Origin: Phycisphaerae bacterium | GTDB lineage: Bacteria > Planctomycetota > Phycisphaerae > Phycisphaerales > SM1A02 | Direction of reading: 5' to 3' | Length of the DNA: 16,559 nt | Assembly: GCA_030432455.1 (NCBI GenBank) | Contig: JAUIHC010000014.1 | Coordinates: forward strand, 1-16,559 | Shown: positions 15,001-16,559 of the stretch, one piece after another | Layout of the letters: every line of letters begins with the position of its first letter | How positions within the stretch are numbered: position 1 is the first letter of the stretch | Notes under the pieces: generated by a model | Told to the model about the DNA's origin: nothing | Seen by the model: only the letters and a program-made list of their open reading frames with translations | Databases searched by the model: none | Translations under genes and position numbers: made by a program

Positions 15001-16454
15001 TCGAGTCGGGGCATGCCGTGGAGCTGGCGGACACCCGGCTGGCGGACTCGGCGATGGAATCCGCCCTCGACCAGCTCGGGCGGATGGGACCCGACGACCT
15101 CGGACTCCAGGTGCGGCTCATGAGCGATTCGTACCGCAACACCGTGCTGAGCCTGTCGCGGGCGTTCCACGGTGGCGATGCGGTCCCGGATCCCGGCTCG
15201 GACCCCGGCTCGGAACTGGATCCGATCGATGAGCCGCCGCCGCACCACGAGCGCGATCTTCGCGGTCTCGTGATCGCGGCTCTCGAACGGATCGCGGGGA
15301 TGGCGATCGACTCGGAGGACCGGACGAACTGGATCGACCTCGACTTCGATTCGCAGTCCGAGAGCATCCGATCCTCGGCCCTCGACACGAGTCTGTACGG
15401 TGGTCGCGGGGGACTCGCCCTGCTCTTCGAGCGGGCGTACCGCGTTCTCGGCGAGCGTCGCTGGCTGGATCTCGCCCGCCGGTCCATCGGGAGCGAGGTC
15501 GAGGCGTTCCGGTCGGGTGCGATCCGGGATCGCCTGCTGCGGACGCCGCCCGGCGGCCTCACGGAGCGGGGCGGTCTGCTGGCCGCGACCTGGGCGGTCG
15601 GCCGACACGAGGGTCTCGGCGAGCATCGTGAGGTCGCCCACGAGCTGGCGGTCTCGTTCTCGGATCGCACCATCGCCTCCGACGACGCCTTCGACGTCAT
15701 CGCCGGCGCCGCGGGTCACATCCTGCTGCTTCTCCGGCTCCTCGAGGAGGCCCCGATTCCCGGGGCGGACGAGACGATCGGTCGGCTCGCGGACCATCTC
15801 GTGGCCGCCGCCCGACCGATCGACGGCATCGGCTGGATTCCTCGGGGGAAGGCGCTTCCGCTGTGCGGATTCGGACACGGTCGCGCAGGCACCGGCCTGG
15901 CGCTTCTCGAAGCCGGACGACATCTGGATCGAGCAGATCTGCGCGAGATCGCGCTGGAGGCGTTCGAGGCCGAACATCGGCTTCGCGGTGCCACGCCCGC
16001 GGAGACCTGGCCCGACTTCCGAGGTGTTCGCCGGAACGAGCGGCGACGGGCTCCCTTCGGGGCCGCGCGCTGGTGCCTCGGCAGCGAGGGCATCGCACTC
16101 TCGCGGGCCGCGGCGCTGCGGATCGCCGACCCACCGTTCCTGCGGGACGATCTGGAGTTCGCCCTGGAGACGGTCCGGGACCTCGCGGTGCCTGGCCGCG
16201 ATCACCTCTGCTGCGGCCGAGGCGGCCGGGCGCTCTCGCAGGTCACGCTGCGGCGACTCGGCGTGGGAACGGCGGCAGGGCTGGCGGACGACGCGGCGAT
16301 CGACGGACTGGCCGCAAGCCTGCTCGATCACGCGGCGGTCCGGCCGTCACGGCTGCTCGGCGTCGGGCTCTTCCAGGGCCTCGGCGGACCGATCTGGCTC
16401 GGACTGTCGAGGCTCGCGGACGACGGCAGCGATCTCTTGCTGGTTCGACCCTGA
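12075..16454 (+). CDS. lanM: Class II lanthipeptide synthetase LanM with N-terminal metallopeptidase-like extension
   Basis: This bifunctional enzyme dehydrates Ser/Thr by phosphorylation and elimination, then cyclises with Cys. At 1459 residues it exceeds the usual LanM by about 350. Residues 1-350 are extra: ALYIGGLPSPVRM, then RLEHEFTHHATHRLLG with HEFTH at 231-235 and DELLAD (Glu252, Asp256), a plausible zinc HExxH plus third-ligand arrangement. LanM proper starts at about 352. The dehydratase domain has KVVYKPRD (Lys656), GNDFHLENVVAAG (Asp732, His734, Asn737) and PIDLETV (Asp749). The cyclase domain begins near SLYGGRGGLALLFE and has GFGHG (His1268) and zinc ligands WCLG (Cys1334) and CCG (Cys1379, Cys1380). 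CCG rather than the common CHG places it with the three-Cys-ligand LanMs such as ProcM, known for broad substrate tolerance. The start overlaps the TolC-like stop (ATGA). LanM identity is firm; peptidase activity of the extension is inferred. Confidence 0.95.
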   Translation: MTASSAMSLEAYLASAFTSLDDVAIAALELPRPDEAHVAWWRRHHAARGGDAASLIAALPQLQVPIADGASSSETYQRLVRQAEPAASVVSSAEAFDDPDGIVWSVVEHPAGGLPVVTARSRADFVRLVRALGGRCEPIPVGASVHALYIGGLPSPVRMRDARDAFRAEGGDPAMWPAEMARRRGLDPTAFHDRLILRHPAPYAGLAAGEVGGGLDDDGWLEASGRLRLEHEFTHHATHRLLGSYRLHVHDELLADLMGFTHALGRFDAGLLLRGLGIDDDDVIRPDARLHTYTRDLDPAALPALIALLRRAARTVEGLAAGFVGVSDVVRLRRMLRLAGRDLAWLAGGIGPREASVWSPPIDPAFVARSLTLAERAELHRRRPEAFTPDPDRAAEIRARWRHVLARPDGDSLSDRLGDLGLEPDDLPAVAGTIDDVGLAALPQAAWMDVAAEVCAWTGPRDADGLPTAAFLDDDEPIPFEHAWIPWVEIATRRLRRACPDLDDTFSDAVLQREQRRLLENLASFGRFAAIEDLEHRRIGLYRGNDFALGMLLGSPPRTAYAATVRSMIGEAAGHWMREHAALARLLAVRTVAWARMLAEFVERLENDRGRIAEAFGGGADPGGLVELAFGAGDSHHGGRSVAVCTFERGLKVVYKPRDCGIDVAFAALVDDLAGALDPELRLQVPRTIDRGTWGWAAFVESGPCADLEALRRYHRRMGVLLAIIHALQGNDFHLENVVAAGEHPVPIDLETVSVPRMGPVEAAGLDSSARLVERSVLRTLLLPSVMGGGGHAVRNPGALRIDVGEGATRSFRRLRAVNTDFQKWVRTDGPPAGVRPESSAWIASGDTLDPTAQLAEVESGYRAGYEAIRTRIAVWIGTDSPLRRLGAERVRVLHRATNVYVRLIRQSCEAPHVGTGIDRWLALERASIVIADAADEADRRHRVALVAVEIDAMRDGDVPAFNATGDGRRVETIDIESGHAVELADTRLADSAMESALDQLGRMGPDDLGLQVRLMSDSYRNTVLSLSRAFHGGDAVPDPGSDPGSELDPIDEPPPHHERDLRGLVIAALERIAGMAIDSEDRTNWIDLDFDSQSESIRSSALDTSLYGGRGGLALLFERAYRVLGERRWLDLARRSIGSEVEAFRSGAIRDRLLRTPPGGLTERGGLLAATWAVGRHEGLGEHREVAHELAVSFSDRTIASDDAFDVIAGAAGHILLLLRLLEEAPIPGADETIGRLADHLVAAARPIDGIGWIPRGKALPLCGFGHGRAGTGLALLEAGRHLDRADLREIALEAFEAEHRLRGATPAETWPDFRGVRRNERRRAPFGAARWCLGSEGIALSRAAALRIADPPFLRDDLEFALETVRDLAVPGRDHLCCGRGGRALSQVTLRRLGVGTAAGLADDAAIDGLAASLLDHAAVRPSRLLGVGLFQGLGGPIWLGLSRLADDGSDLLLVRP

Positions 16455-16465
16455 CTCGATCCGTC

Positions 16466-16470
16466 GGAGG
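16466..16470 (+). promoter_or_regulatory. Ribosome binding site for the gene at the window end
   Basis: GGAGG lies seven bases before GTG 16478. It favours that start over ATG 16502, which has no good Shine-Dalgarno sequence before it. Confidence 0.55.
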
Positions 16471-16477
16471 TGTCGCG

Positions 16478-16559
16478 GTGCCCGCGGATACGCTGCCCTG
16501 CATGAGCGACTCACCCATCGACTTCACGCTGACCGGCCGCCACGCGGTCGTCTGCGGCA
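16478..16559 (+). CDS. Start of a probable short-chain dehydrogenase/reductase (partial)
   Basis: Only the first 27 codons are in the window, and the 3' part is cut by its end. From ATG 16502 the protein reads MSDSPIDFTLTGRHAVVCGG, which resembles the N-terminal strand of SDR oxidoreductases just before the glycine-rich NAD(P)-binding loop. GTG 16478 is in frame and has the better ribosome binding site; either start is possible. It lies 23 bp after the LanM stop. Whether it belongs to the RiPP locus (for example as a tailoring reductase of dehydro-residues) or is a chance neighbour cannot be told from this fragment. Confidence 0.5.
   Translation, partial: MPADTLPCMSDSPIDFTLTGRHAVVCG

Noticed and set aside
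1..16559. CRISPR arrays, tRNA or rRNA genes, insertion sequences, phage genes
   Set aside because: No regularly spaced repeats, no tRNA-like cloverleaf noticed, and no transposase, integrase or structural phage protein in any frame examined.

Overview
This window is almost entirely one biosynthetic locus for a ribosomally made, post-translationally modified peptide (RiPP). The precursors carry nitrile-hydratase-like leader peptides (NHLP type), the modifying enzyme is a class II lanthipeptide synthetase (LanM), and export is by an NHLM-type system with its own peptidase and an outer-membrane component. GC content is very high throughout. The secretion set of inner-membrane adaptor plus TolC-like outer-membrane factor points to a didermic, Gram-negative-type bacterium. 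A planctomycete is my best guess because NHLP loci are common there, but no taxonomic marker gene is present.

Layout. Positions 141-762 hold two intact tandem precursor genes. They are followed by a decayed third copy at 794-1026 with a stop codon, two frameshifts and a lost 3' end. A 706-residue protein of unknown function lies on the minus strand at 1075-3195. It diverges across a 276-bp intergenic region from a third intact precursor gene (3472-3774). A second 276-bp gap, carrying a small tandem repeat, separates that precursor from a tight five-gene operon on the plus strand. The operon is: membrane-fusion (HlyD-like) protein (4051-5364), C39-peptidase ABC exporter (5361-7625), second NHLM ABC exporter (7622-10321), TolC-like lipoprotein (10318-12078) and a 1459-residue LanM (12075-16454). 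Every junction inside the operon is a 4-nt start/stop overlap. The window ends in the first codons of a probable short-chain dehydrogenase, likely unrelated.

How it probably works. LanM dehydrates Ser/Thr in the core peptide and closes a thioether ring with Cys. The C39 domain cuts after the Gly-Gly at leader residues 80-81. The two ABC proteins, the adaptor and the TolC-like protein export the product across both membranes. Precursors 1 and 2 each have exactly one Ser/Thr (core position 2) and exactly one Cys (the last residue), so each can only form one ring, spanning nearly the whole core. Precursor 3 has no Cys in its core and cannot make a lanthionine by itself.

The least ordinary points are: the LanM has about 350 extra N-terminal residues with an HEFTH...DELLAD metallopeptidase-like motif; the two ABC proteins have complementary defects expected of an asymmetric heterodimer with one competent ATP site; one precursor core lacks Cys; and an uncharacterised 706-residue protein sits within the precursor region. 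All family assignments come from reading motifs; no database search was possible.
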